This document shows, piece by piece, positions 33,987 through 42,875 of a DNA stretch of 64,000 nucleotides. The stretch is from Flavobacterium sufflavum. Lineage in GTDB: Bacteria; Bacteroidota; Bacteroidia; Flavobacteriales; Flavobacteriaceae. The stretch's first letter is position 1; every line of letters begins with the position of its first letter. Below the pieces are notes generated by a model that saw only the letters and a program-made list of their open reading frames with translations, did not search any database and was not told the DNA's origin. The stretch is taken from assembly GCF_004016525.1 (NCBI RefSeq), contig NZ_SACJ01000002.1, positions 372,001 to 436,000 on the forward strand, given 5' to 3'. Position numbers and translations under genes: made by a program.

Positions 33987-35576
33987 TTATGCCTCTGGAG
34001 CTCCACTCAGGATTTCGTCATTAGCATAAGACTCAAATTTCATAAAATTTTCCCTGAATTTTTGAGCCAATTCGATTGCTTTAGTATCGTATAAGTTCTT
34101 GTCTTCCCAGGTGTTTCTTGGATTTAAAATTTCGCTGGGAACATTAGGGCAGGATTCCGGAATTGCCATTTTAAAGACAGCATGATTGTGATAATTCACA
34201 TCATTTAGCTGACCGCTTAAAGCCGCAGTAATCATGGCGCGGGTATATTTTAATTTCATTCGGTTTCCTGTACCATAAGGACCGCCTGTCCATCCGGTGT
34301 TGATTAACCAAACTTTTACATCGGCGTCTTTCATTTTTTTGCTTAACATTTCGGCATATCTTGTGGGATGCAACGGCATAAATGGAGCTCCAAAACAAGC
34401 CGAAAAATTAGGTTGAGGTTCGTTGATTCCTGCTTCAGTTCCTGCAATTTTTGCGGTATAGCCCGAAATAAAATGATAAGCCGCCTGACCCGGAGTTAAG
34501 CGGGCAATAGGAGGCAGGATTCCAAATGAATCGGCAGTCAGAAAAAAGATATTTTTAGGATTTGTACCAATGGAACCCGGTTGTACATTGTTAATGTGTT
34601 CAATTGGGTAGCTCACACGTGTATTGGGAGTAATGGAAATATCGGTGTAATCGACTTCGTTTGTTCCTTCTTTAAAAACAATATTTTCTAATAATGCGCC
34701 TTTTTTTATGGCTCTGAAAATATCAGGTTCGTTTTCTACGCTAAGGTTGACCACTTTGGCATAACATCCGCCTTCAAAATTAAAAACGGTATTTTCACTC
34801 GTCCAACCGTGTTCGTCGTCTCCAATTAATTTTCGGTTTGGGTCGGCAGAAAGGGTGGTTTTCCCGGTGCCGGACAATCCGAAGAAAATAGCGGTTTCTC
34901 CATCTTCGCCTACATTGGCGCTACAATGCATCGGTAAGGCATTTTTAAAAACAGGAAGAATAAAGTTTAAAGCGGAAAAAATCCCTTTTTTCATTTCGCC
35001 TGTATATCCGGTTCCGCCAATGATTATAGTTTTTCGAGTAAAATTTAATATTGCAAAATTCTCATGACGTGTTCCATCGGTTTTTGGGTCGGCTAAGAAA
35101 CTGGGTGCACAGATAAGTGTCCAATCGGCAGTAAAATCAGCCAGTTCTTTTTCTTCCGGTCTGAGAAACATATTGTAGCAAAATAAATTTTCCCAGGGAG
35201 TTTCGGTAATAACGCGAACATTTAATCTGTAATTCGGGTCGGCACATACATGGGCATCTCTGACAAAGATTTCTTTATTCGATAAATAGTTTGTTAGTTT
35301 GGTATATAAAGCATCAAATTTTGCCGGTTCAAAAGGAATATTAATGTCTCCCCACCAAACTTCGTTTTGGGTAATACTGTCTTTTACAATAAAGCGATCC
35401 TGTGGTGAACGACCTGAAAATTTACCCGTATTGATGGCTAAGGCTTCGGTTGCTGTTTCTGTTCCTTCTCCACGATCTAAGGTCAATTGGTGCAACTCAT
35501 CCGGACTCAATTGATAGTGTATTTCCGCGTTTTTAATTCCTATATTTTCAAGCGAAAACAAATTGTTGACAATCAT
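33987..35576 (-). CDS. pckA: Phosphoenolpyruvate carboxykinase (ATP)
   Basis: 529 residues, the normal length. The kinase-1a P-loop GLSGTGKTT is at 233-241 and the kinase-2/metal motif IGDDEHGW at about 251-258; SGRSPQDRFIV and RDAHVCADPNYRLNVRVI are typical of the ATP-dependent family. It converts oxaloacetate and ATP to phosphoenolpyruvate, CO2 and ADP in gluconeogenesis. Monocistronic. A TATCTTTA box on the minus strand about 40 bases upstream is a weak promoter candidate. Confidence 0.97.
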   Translation of the reverse strand: MIVNNLFSLENIGIKNAEIHYQLSPDELHQLTLDRGEGTETATEALAINTGKFSGRSPQDRFIVKDSITQNEVWWGDINIPFEPAKFDALYTKLTNYLSNKEIFVRDAHVCADPNYRLNVRVITETPWENLFCYNMFLRPEEKELADFTADWTLICAPSFLADPKTDGTRHENFAILNFTRKTIIIGGTGYTGEMKKGIFSALNFILPVFKNALPMHCSANVGEDGETAIFFGLSGTGKTTLSADPNRKLIGDDEHGWTSENTVFNFEGGCYAKVVNLSVENEPDIFRAIKKGALLENIVFKEGTNEVDYTDISITPNTRVSYPIEHINNVQPGSIGTNPKNIFFLTADSFGILPPIARLTPGQAAYHFISGYTAKIAGTEAGINEPQPNFSACFGAPFMPLHPTRYAEMLSKKMKDADVKVWLINTGWTGGPYGTGNRMKLKYTRAMITAALSGQLNDVNYHNHAVFKMAIPESCPNVPSEILNPRNTWEDKNLYDTKAIELAQKFRENFMKFESYANDEILSGAPEA

Positions 35577-35651
35577 AAGGTGGCTTATTTAGTAGTTCTT
35601 AGGTTTCTATATTAAAGATAAAACATATATTTTAGTTCCTCTTTTGAAAGC

Positions 35652-36044
35652 CTAATTTTTATCGGACTTTTTTGTGATATTATACAACAAAACAGCCCAG
35701 GCACTAATTAATAAAAAACCACCAATAGGCGTTACAAAACCAATTACTCTAAAATCAATAGGAGTAAGCCCATTTGTGGCTAATAAATAGATGGAACCTG
35801 AGAATAATAATACCCCGAAAAGCACCAGATTATAAATGGTTTTTTTGGTTTTCGAATTTAAAACAGGCAGTAATCCAATGAATAATAAAAATAAGGCGTG
35901 ATACATTTGGTAGCGAACTCCCGTTTCAAATGTGGCCAATTGTTCTATACTGAGTACTTTTTTTAAGGCATGAGCGCCAAAAGCACCTAAGATTATTGCA
36001 ATCATTCCGAGTAAAGCCGCTGTAGAAATTGTTTTTTTATCCAT
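35652..36044 (-). CDS. DUF423 family membrane protein
   Basis: 130 residues, four membrane helices, with the family marks LGAFGAHALKK and FETGVRYQMYHALFLL and GSIYLLATNG...FVTPIGGFLLISAW. Member of the YgdD/TMEM256 group with no proven function. Divergent from the saccharopine dehydrogenase-like gene. Confidence 0.93.
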   Translation of the reverse strand: MDKKTISTAALLGMIAIILGAFGAHALKKVLSIEQLATFETGVRYQMYHALFLLFIGLLPVLNSKTKKTIYNLVLFGVLLFSGSIYLLATNGLTPIDFRVIGFVTPIGGFLLISAWAVLLYNITKKSDKN

Positions 36045-36143
36045 TTTTGTTCTGTTTAGGTTCTACACAAAAGTATTCGAAATCAAAGGAAACCAAAAGT
36101 TTTTTGGAGGATAGTTTACTGTTTGTTGTGCTAAAGTTTTGTG

Positions 36144-36161
36144 TCCCGATAGCTATCGGGA
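36144..36161. repeat. Perfect palindrome TCCCGATAGCTATCGGGA
   Basis: 18-bp perfect palindrome. Half of it, TAGTTATCGGGAT, recurs at about 41137-41149. This palindrome is frequent between genes of Bacteroidetes by general knowledge. Confidence 0.8.
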
Positions 36162-36188
36162 TTTTTAAGAAAGCAGATTGATTTTTTT

Positions 36189-36240
36189 ACCGCAAATTCG
36201 CAAATTTTTTTTGAAATATTTTAATTTGCGAATCTGCGGT
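36189..36240. repeat. CCGCAAATTCGCAAATT inverted repeat
   Basis: ACCGCAAATTCGCAAATT pairs with AATTTGCGAATCTGCGGT (one mismatch) around a 16-base T-rich loop. It lies 72 bases before the 36313 start and may act as a bidirectional terminator. Confidence 0.75.
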
Positions 36241-36312
36241 TATTTTTTATTTAATGGCTAGCATTTGTGTTAGCTCAAACAATTACCTATTTTTGAGTTA
36301 TATTTCCCCACT

Positions 36313-37671
36313 ATGAGAGAGATTTTAATTATTGGTGCAGGTCGATCCGCTTCTTCGCTGATTCAGTATCTTTTGGATAAGTCTGAAGAAGAACAATTGC
36401 ATCTTGTAATTGCCGATTTGTCTTTGGAATTAGCTCAAAAGAAAACCAATAATCATCCTAATGCTACTCCAATTGCCTTGGATATCTTTAATGAAAAGGA
36501 GCGAAGAGCCGCAATTGAAAAAGCCGCCATTGTAATTTCGATGTTGCCGGCACATTTGCATATCGAAATTGCCAAGGATTGCCTGAATTTCAAGAAAAAT
36601 TTGGTGACCGCTTCTTATATCAGTGATGCGATGCAGGCTCTTGATGGGGAAGTAAAAAAGAACGGACTCATTTTTATGAACGAAATGGGCTTAGATCCCG
36701 GAATCGACCACATGAGTGCCATGAAGGTAATTGACGAAATCAGGGAAAAAGGCGGAAAAATGCTTTTGTTCGAATCTTTCTGTGGCGGACTAGTAGCTCC
36801 CGAATCGGACACTAATCTTTGGAATTATAAATTTACTTGGGCACCTCGCAATGTGGTTTTGGCGGGGCAGGGTGGTGTGGCTAAATTTATTCAAGAAGGA
36901 ACATATAAATATATTCCGTATGATTCTTTGTTTCGCCGAACCGAATTTCTGGAAATAGAAGGTTACGGCCGATTTGAGGCTTATTCCAATAGGGATTCTT
37001 TAAAATACAGAAGCATTTATGGTTTAGATGATATTCTCACTTTATTTCGCGGAACGATTCGTCGTGTTGGTTTTTCGAAAGCCTGGAATATGTTTGTGCA
37101 ACTCGGCATGACCGATGATTCTTATGTCATGGAAGATTCCGAAAACATGAGTTATCGCCAATTTATCAATTCGTTTTTACCGTATCACCCAACCGATTCG
37201 GTGGAGATAAAAACCCGTTTGTTACTCAAAATTGATCAGGACGATATTATGTGGGACAAATTGCTGGAGTTGGATTTATTCAACGACAAGAAAATCGTCG
37301 GACTTAAAAATGCTACTCCGGCCCAGATTTTAGAAAAAATCCTCAATGACAGTTGGAAACTCCAGCCCGATGACAAAGACATGATTGTGATGTATCATAA
37401 ATTTGGCTACGAAATTGATGGCAAAAAAGTCCAAATGGATTCCCAAATGGTTTGCATAGGACAAGACCAGACTTATACCGCTATGGCAAAAACCGTTGGA
37501 CTGCCTGTTGCTATGGCTACCTTATTAATCCTAAACGGAAAGATTACAACTCCCGGAGTGCAACTCCCAATCTTGAAAGAAGTGTATTTGCCTGTTTTGG
37601 AAGAATTAGAAAAATATGGAGTTGTTTTCCATTCGCAAATGTTGCCTTATTTGGGGTATAAATACAGTTGA
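36313..37671 (+). CDS. Saccharopine dehydrogenase family protein
   Basis: 452 residues with an N-terminal Rossmann fold (EILIIGAGRSASSLIQYLL), VISMLPAHLHIEIAKDC and NLVTASYISDAMQAL, followed by FMNEMGLDPGIDHMSAMKVIDEI and the C-terminal saccharopine-dehydrogenase domain. The family catalyses glutamate-forming saccharopine oxidation in lysine breakdown or synthesis; in flavobacteria a single stand-alone copy is common and its reaction is not proven. Probably cytoplasmic, monocistronic. Confidence 0.92.
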   Translation: MREILIIGAGRSASSLIQYLLDKSEEEQLHLVIADLSLELAQKKTNNHPNATPIALDIFNEKERRAAIEKAAIVISMLPAHLHIEIAKDCLNFKKNLVTASYISDAMQALDGEVKKNGLIFMNEMGLDPGIDHMSAMKVIDEIREKGGKMLLFESFCGGLVAPESDTNLWNYKFTWAPRNVVLAGQGGVAKFIQEGTYKYIPYDSLFRRTEFLEIEGYGRFEAYSNRDSLKYRSIYGLDDILTLFRGTIRRVGFSKAWNMFVQLGMTDDSYVMEDSENMSYRQFINSFLPYHPTDSVEIKTRLLLKIDQDDIMWDKLLELDLFNDKKIVGLKNATPAQILEKILNDSWKLQPDDKDMIVMYHKFGYEIDGKKVQMDSQMVCIGQDQTYTAMAKTVGLPVAMATLLILNGKITTPGVQLPILKEVYLPVLEELEKYGVVFHSQMLPYLGYKYS

Positions 37672-37706
37672 TAATAACATGTTGGGTAAATTATCAAAAA
37701 CGTCAG

Positions 37707-37754
37707 TTCGAGTGTTTTTTGCGCAATGAAATGAAGCAAAAAATGTATCGAGAA
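37707..37754. repeat. TTCGAGTG...TATCGAGAA element, copy A
   Basis: Ends TTCGAGTGTTTTTT and AAAAAATGTATCGAGAA enclose a short core. The same ends in opposite orientation and with a different core occur at 56214-56270. Confidence 0.7.
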
Positions 37755-37853
37755 CCGTTTTTGATGATAAATTTTCTTGTTCTCGACATTATTTTCTAAC
37801 GAAAATTACCTCCATTGACGTTTTTATTAAAAGAGAAAATTATAGTTTATCAA

Positions 37854-38022
37854 TTTTCTTTTTTGCTTGATCAAAAAAGAAACAAAAAAATCAAGTCTTA
37901 CGCTTCCTCGTCGGTCAAATTAGTTTTCGAATACTAAAAGAAAATAACTCGCTACGCTCAAACAGATTTTCTTTTTAAGTATTCTTCAAACATTTGACGC
38001 TCGACTGCGGAAGCTAAGGACA
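37854..38022. repeat. 170-bp MITE-like repeat, copy 2
   Basis: Direct-orientation copy of 33763-33932 (about 96% identical by eye). The pair brackets pckA, DUF423 and the saccharopine dehydrogenase-like gene (4.1 kb). The remaining bases of the 37672-38197 gap hold the repeats at 37707 and 38140 and no gene. Confidence 0.9.
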
Positions 38023-38139
38023 CAATCGAATGCAATAAATGTCATTTTAGATTGCTTTTTTAGAATAGAAATTATACCTCGAATTGACGAAAATTTACAA
38101 TCAAAAACAATTTCACCCAACAGGTTTGATAATAATTTG

Positions 38140-38212
38140 AGCGTTCCCGCCAGATTGCTTCCTCGTTCCTCCTCGCAATCGCGGGCCAGGCTGTACGCTA
38201 TATCTTTTGCTT
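38140..38212. repeat. GCGTTCCCGCC...GCGGGCCAGGCTGTACGCTATATC element
   Basis: GCGTTCCCGCCAGATTGC and GCAATCGCGGGCC form an imperfect hairpin, followed by the fixed tail GGCTGTACGCTATATCTTTT. From memory this tail is shared by many intergenic copies in flavobacteria. Here the tail runs into the lepB coding sequence: the last codons (KKQKI, stop) of lepB lie inside it. Confidence 0.65.
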
Positions 38213-39790
38213 TTTTCGATATTTATCATAACCTATAAAAATAATTACAGCTATAATAAAATAAATAAAATAGGAGATTGGTTCTCCATTTCCTCCGACG
38301 GTCGTAAACATTCTGTTCCATCTAATTTTATGAATTCCTTTACCATCATTATTCCAACTTAACCAAATAAATATAGGCTTACCAACTATATGATCAAAAG
38401 GAACAAATCCCCAAAATCTTGCATCGATTGAATTGTCTCTATTGTCGCCCATCATCCAGTAATAATCTTGTTTAAAAGTATAAGTGGTGGTAAGATTACC
38501 GTCAATGAAAATTTGATTTCCTTTGATACGTAATTTATGACCTTCATATTCTGTAATTAATCGTTTATAAAGAGGTAGAATATCTACATTGATTGCAATT
38601 GTCTTTCCTTTTTCAGGAATATAAATAGGCCCATAATAATCAGCATTCCAGTTGTAGTTGATATTGTGAGGGAATGTTTTTAAATTTCTGAATCCATTTT
38701 TGTCTTTTCTCAATTCTAGGTTTTCTATATAAGGATTGTTTCTTGCCTTACTGGCGGCTTCCTTAGTTGCTTGAACAAAATAATCTCCAGATTTAGGGTC
38801 ATAAGCTATTCCGTCTGTTATGTCATATGATTTTAATAGATTGGAAACTTGTTCATAACTAGAAAATTGGGTTTTAAATTTAATAGTATAGGAGAATTGT
38901 AATTTTGCTCTATCAGGCATTTTTGATGGTTGTCCATTGATAAATACATAACCATTTTTGATTTCTAAAGTATCTCCTGAAATTCCAACACAGCGTTTTA
39001 CTAAATTTGTTTTTTTGTCTATAGGTTTATAATAATTTCTATCAGGATTAAAATTATTCATATCCAAAAGAGTATCGGCCGGTTGATTAAAAACTACAAT
39101 ATCATTGCGTTCTATTTTTTGAATACCTGGTAATCGCATATAGGGCAATTGAAAAAGATTCTTTAATGAAGATTCTTTTTTTGAAATGTCATCATCAAAT
39201 AAATACGATTTCTTTTTCAGGAAAGGAATTGTATCATGCACCATCGGTAACGCAACTGTAGTCATTGGAATTCGTGCTCCATAATGAAATTTACTTACAA
39301 ATAAATAATCTCCAACCAATAATGACTTTTCTAATGATGAAGTTGGAATTGTGAAAGGCTGAATAAAATACGTATGAATAATAGTCGCAACAACAACGGC
39401 AAACAATAGCGAACTAACTGTTTCTTCAACTCCTGACTTTGGTTTTAAGTTTCGATTGGTATTGTATTCTAATTTATCAGAAGTATAGTTTAAATAAGCG
39501 ATGTAAAATCCGAAAGTAAAGATTACTAATAATGTGTGATATATACTGTTTTTACCAAAACTTCGAATAGTTTCAACCCAAACTACGGCAAACATTATTA
39601 AATTTATAACAGGAATAAAAAATAAAAATACCCACCATTTAGGTCTATTAATGATTTGCATTAATATAACAGAATTATAAATTGGAATTAATGCTTCCCA
39701 AGATTTTCTGCCAGCTTTTACATATAATTTAAAAGTGCAAAAAAAATGAATAAGTTGGATAATGATGAATAATATTAAAAGCTTAGACAT
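38198..39790 (-). CDS. lepB: Signal peptidase I
   Basis: 530 residues, much longer than the Escherichia coli enzyme. Residues 1-105 are an extra hydrophobic region with three membrane helices (DUF5684-like: KAGRKSWEALIPIYNSVILM). The S26 domain follows: TM helix about 124-142, IPTSSLEKSLLVGDYL with catalytic S152, VKRCVGISGDTLEI with catalytic K265, and MMGDNRDNSIDARFWGFVP near the end. A large insertion (about 285-430) separates the Lys motif from the GDNRDNS box, as in other flavobacterial enzymes. It removes signal peptides at the inner membrane. Confidence 0.95.
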   Translation of the reverse strand: MSKLLILFIIIQLIHFFCTFKLYVKAGRKSWEALIPIYNSVILMQIINRPKWWVFLFFIPVINLIMFAVVWVETIRSFGKNSIYHTLLVIFTFGFYIAYLNYTSDKLEYNTNRNLKPKSGVEETVSSLLFAVVVATIIHTYFIQPFTIPTSSLEKSLLVGDYLFVSKFHYGARIPMTTVALPMVHDTIPFLKKKSYLFDDDISKKESSLKNLFQLPYMRLPGIQKIERNDIVVFNQPADTLLDMNNFNPDRNYYKPIDKKTNLVKRCVGISGDTLEIKNGYVFINGQPSKMPDRAKLQFSYTIKFKTQFSSYEQVSNLLKSYDITDGIAYDPKSGDYFVQATKEAASKARNNPYIENLELRKDKNGFRNLKTFPHNINYNWNADYYGPIYIPEKGKTIAINVDILPLYKRLITEYEGHKLRIKGNQIFIDGNLTTTYTFKQDYYWMMGDNRDNSIDARFWGFVPFDHIVGKPIFIWLSWNNDGKGIHKIRWNRMFTTVGGNGEPISYFIYFIIAVIIFIGYDKYRKKQKI

Positions 39791-39884
39791 TTGAATAATT
39801 TAAAAGTTCTGGACAAAATTCGTTTAAATTATTGCTAATAATTACCAAATTCATGAATCTGGCAAACAAAATCATATATGATTT

Positions 39885-40940
39885 TTATTTTTTCATAAAT
39901 AATTCTCGATAGTCAATTGCTGTAGTCTTTGTGATATTCTTGAAAGTTGTATTAAAAGAAGATATACTATTAAAACCACTTTCATAAGCAATAGCTGAAA
40001 TTTTATAATTATTATAATCGGGGTTTTCTAAATATTTTTTCGCTTCTTCAACGCGATACCTTGCAATATATTGAGAGTAGTTTGTATGTTCAATTTGATT
40101 AATAATTTGAGATAGCTGCTTCGATGAAATATTCATTTTTTCTGCTAATTTCACTAAAGTTAATTCTGGGTCTAAATACAATTTATCTTTTTCCATAAAT
40201 TGATTAAGTTGGTTTGAATATTCTCTTGCAATTTTTGTATTTAATGTTGAATTGGAATATTTTTCTTTTTGCATTTCAAACAGCCACAAATTTTTGTAAC
40301 CTAAAACAGCCATGAAAATATTTATAAATGAAAATAAGAACGTACTACTTGGGTAAAAAGGCACTATATCAAAAAAGATGAGTATAGCATTAATAAATAC
40401 TAAAATGGTTGATAGTATAAAAAAAAGCAACCACTTTTTAATTGTTTCTTGCCTTTCTAAAACAATCGTATCACTTTGGATATTTATAAGCCAGTATAAA
40501 CTATAAAAACAATAAATTAAACCATGTAAAAATAGACCCAAGTAAAAAATACTTGTGTAGGTAAAATTATTATTTGGGACAAATACACTATAAATAGTTA
40601 TTAAACAAAAAGGAGTAAAATGCAAGTAATATTCTAATTTTTTTACGGGAGTATTATTACAATAGCGATGTTTAACATAAAACCAAGTATAAGGACCAAT
40701 TAATAAAAACAAGCATAAAAAAAAGGCTAAAAAAGAATCAGTCATTTCATAATAATTATGAAATATTGCTTTTGTAGCACGAAGGCTTAATACTAAAAAA
40801 TATAGAGATAAAAAAAGATTTGCTTTTAAACCTTTATCTTTTTTTACAAGTAGTTGTATGCTAAATAAAAATCCTAAAATAACACCTATACTACTGATTA
40901 ATAATTCAAAACGATTAAAAAATTCTGATTCAATATTCAT
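39885..40940 (-). CDS. Membrane-bound AraC-family regulator
   Basis: 351 residues. About seven membrane helices in residues 15-220, then a C-terminal AraC-type double HTH (LVKLAEKMNISSKQLSQIINQ ... YKISAIAYESGFNSISSFNTTFKNITKTTAIDYR, shown in part). This 7TM-HTH layout is common in Bacteroidetes and suggests direct sensing at the membrane. Ligand and target genes are unknown. Codon use is very AT-rich. No adjacent partner gene. Confidence 0.9.
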   Translation of the reverse strand: MNIESEFFNRFELLISSIGVILGFLFSIQLLVKKDKGLKANLFLSLYFLVLSLRATKAIFHNYYEMTDSFLAFFLCLFLLIGPYTWFYVKHRYCNNTPVKKLEYYLHFTPFCLITIYSVFVPNNNFTYTSIFYLGLFLHGLIYCFYSLYWLINIQSDTIVLERQETIKKWLLFFILSTILVFINAILIFFDIVPFYPSSTFLFSFINIFMAVLGYKNLWLFEMQKEKYSNSTLNTKIAREYSNQLNQFMEKDKLYLDPELTLVKLAEKMNISSKQLSQIINQIEHTNYSQYIARYRVEEAKKYLENPDYNNYKISAIAYESGFNSISSFNTTFKNITKTTAIDYRELFMKK

Positions 40941-41062
40941 GCTCGCAAATAAACTAAAATCTTAGGTATATTACAATTTATTTTTATTTATATAGAATGA
41001 AAATTATTGTTTGTGTTTTGAATATGTAATCTTCTTTCTTTTAAGCAAAAAAAATACAATAA

Positions 41063-41090
41063 AAAATCCGTTCATTGCTAAACGGATTTT
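41063..41090 (-). terminator. Terminator of the M20 peptidase gene
   Basis: AAAATCCGTT/AACGGATTTT hairpin about 70 bases past the peptidase stop; T-rich after the stem on the minus strand. Confidence 0.8.
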
Positions 41091-41158
41091 GTCTCTTTTA
41101 ACTTGCTGTACTTTGCGAAAAATTTAGCGTCCATATAGTTATCGGGATTGCGGTTAAA

Positions 41159-42547
41159 TTACTTTGAAAGCTCTACAAAATATTTATAAAACAACGGAAT
41201 GGTTTCGATTCCTTTTAGGTAATTGAAAATCCCAAAATGTTCGTTGGGAGAATGAATGGCGTCGCTGTCGAGTCCAAATCCCATTAGGATGGTTTTGCTT
41301 TTTAGTTCTTTTTCGAATAAGGATACAATGGGGATGCTTCCGCCTGAACGCACCGGAATAGCAGGAATACCAAAGGTTTCGGTGTACGCTTTATTGGCAG
41401 CCTGGTAACCAATGCTGTTAATAGGGGTTACATATCCCTGACCGCCGTGATGCGGAGTTACTTTGACGGTAACTGCTGCGGGAGCAATAGCGGTGAAATG
41501 GGTGGTAAATAATTGGGTGATTTCCTCCCAATCCTGATTAGGAACCAGTCGCATCGAGATTTTGGCGAAAGCCTTAGAGGGAATCACGGTTTTGGCTCCC
41601 TGGCCGGTGTAACCTCCCCAAATTCCGTTGACATCCAGCGTAGGGCGAATGGCGTTTCTTTCGTTGGTAACATAGCCTTCTTCGCCATAGACCTCATTTA
41701 AGTCGAGTGCTTTTTTGTACTCTTCGATATCAAAAGGCGCTTTTGCCATTTCGGCTCTTTCTTTCAGTGATAATTCTTCTACCTTGTCATAAAATCCCGG
41801 GATAGTAATGCGATTGTTTTCGTCGTGAAGCGAAGCAATCATTTTGCTTAGAATATTAATAGGATTGGCTACAGCACCGCCGTACAATCCTGAATGTAAA
41901 TCGCGGTTAGGTCCTGTGACTTCAACTTCAACATAACTCAAACCGCGCAATCCTGTTGTGATAGACGGCTGCTGATTAGAAATCATTCCGGTATCGGAAA
42001 TTAAAATCACATCGTTTTTTAGTTTTGCTGCATTGTTTTCGACAAAGCTTTTTAGGTTCACGCTGCCTACTTCTTCCTCGCCTTCAATCATGAATTTGAC
42101 ATTGCATGGTAAGGTCTTGCTCTGAATCATGTATTCAAATGCTTTGATGTGCATGTACATTTGACCTTTGTCATCACAAGCGCCGCGGGCAAAAATAGCA
42201 CCTTCAGGATGAATAGCTGTTTTTTTGATTACGGGTTCAAATGGAGGAGACGTCCAGAGTTCCATAGGGTCGGGCGGCTGTACATCATAATGACCGTAAA
42301 CTAGAACCGTTGGTAAATTAGGATCAATTATTTTTTCGGCATAAACTATAGGGTAGCCATCGGTTTCGCATATTTCGACTTTATCACAGCCGGCTTTCTC
42401 CAAGCTCCGTTTTACCGCTTCGGAGGTGTCAATTACATCCTGGGAATAAGCAGAGTCAGCACTTACAGATGGAATTTTTAATAGTTCAATTAATTCGTTG
42501 ATAAAACGGTCTTTATTTTGTTGGATGTAATTTGTAATGTTTTCCAT
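41159..42547 (-). CDS. M20-family dipeptidase
   Basis: 462 residues with all metal ligands of M20 enzymes: VYGHYDVQPPDP, ARGACDDKGQMYMH, the catalytic EGEEEVGS, SDTGM and the last HSPNEHFGI. The lid domain starts near RDLHSGLYGGAV. It resembles the CNDP/PepV-like dipeptidase group (M20.017 type) that hydrolyses dipeptides in the cytoplasm. Monocistronic; divergent from tRNA-Leu. Confidence 0.94.
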   Translation of the reverse strand: MENITNYIQQNKDRFINELIELLKIPSVSADSAYSQDVIDTSEAVKRSLEKAGCDKVEICETDGYPIVYAEKIIDPNLPTVLVYGHYDVQPPDPMELWTSPPFEPVIKKTAIHPEGAIFARGACDDKGQMYMHIKAFEYMIQSKTLPCNVKFMIEGEEEVGSVNLKSFVENNAAKLKNDVILISDTGMISNQQPSITTGLRGLSYVEVEVTGPNRDLHSGLYGGAVANPINILSKMIASLHDENNRITIPGFYDKVEELSLKERAEMAKAPFDIEEYKKALDLNEVYGEEGYVTNERNAIRPTLDVNGIWGGYTGQGAKTVIPSKAFAKISMRLVPNQDWEEITQLFTTHFTAIAPAAVTVKVTPHHGGQGYVTPINSIGYQAANKAYTETFGIPAIPVRSGGSIPIVSLFEKELKSKTILMGFGLDSDAIHSPNEHFGIFNYLKGIETIPLFYKYFVELSK

Positions 42548-42617
42548 TGATTATGCTGTGTTTTGATACTTTCAAAAATACAAAAAACAGAATTATAATT
42601 TTTTTTAATTTTTTACT

Positions 42618-42646
42618 TTGAATATTGGAAAGTATCCTTATATTTG
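42618..42646 (+). promoter_or_regulatory. Promoter of tRNA-Leu
   Basis: TTG at 42618-42620, an 18-base spacer and TATATTTG at 42639-42646, ending 15 bases before the tRNA. Confidence 0.8.
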
Positions 42647-42661
42647 CACCCACAATAACGC

Positions 42662-42743
42662 GCGGATATGGCGAAATTGGTAGACGTGCCAGACTTAGGA
42701 TCTGGTGCCGCAAGGCGTGTAGGTTCGAGTCCTATTATCCGCA
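42662..42743 (+). tRNA. tRNA-Leu (TAG); integration site of the mobile element
   Basis: The acceptor GCGGATA/TATCCGC and anticodon stem CCAGA/TCTGG enclose the loop CTTAGGA, anticodon TAG. It has a long variable arm as expected for Leu. The 3' end from 42713 is shared with attR at 51703-51734; integration restored an intact tRNA. Confidence 0.97.
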
Positions 42744-42744
42744 C
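42713..42744 (+). other. attL of the integrated element
   Basis: A 32-base sequence AGGCGTGTAGGTTCGAGTCC... ending TATCCGCAC, the 3' end of tRNA-Leu (T arm and acceptor). It is an exact direct repeat of 51703-51734. Confidence 0.95.
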
Positions 42745-42745
42745 T

Positions 42746-42776
42746 AAAACCCTGACTATTACGTAGTTAGGGTTTT
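42746..42776 (+). terminator. Element-borne terminator for tRNA-Leu
   Basis: AAAACCCTGACTA and TAGTTAGGGTTTT form a 13-bp stem (one G-T) two bases after the end of attL, followed by T-rich DNA. It replaces the original terminator, now stranded after attR at 51735. Confidence 0.85.
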
Positions 42777-42789
42777 TATTTTAAAATCT

Positions 42790-42809
42790 GCCCAACCGTT
42801 GCCCAACGG
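42790..42809 (+). repeat. Left arm-type repeats of the element
   Basis: GCCCAACCGTT followed directly by GCCCAACGG, 46 bases inside attL. The same 11-mer is tandem at 51538-51559 near the right end, in the same orientation. Confidence 0.75.
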
Positions 42810-42875
42810 ATTGAAAAAAACATAAAAAAAACCCGTTTCAGGGTTTAATTATAATTTGTTTTTGAATGGGTGACT

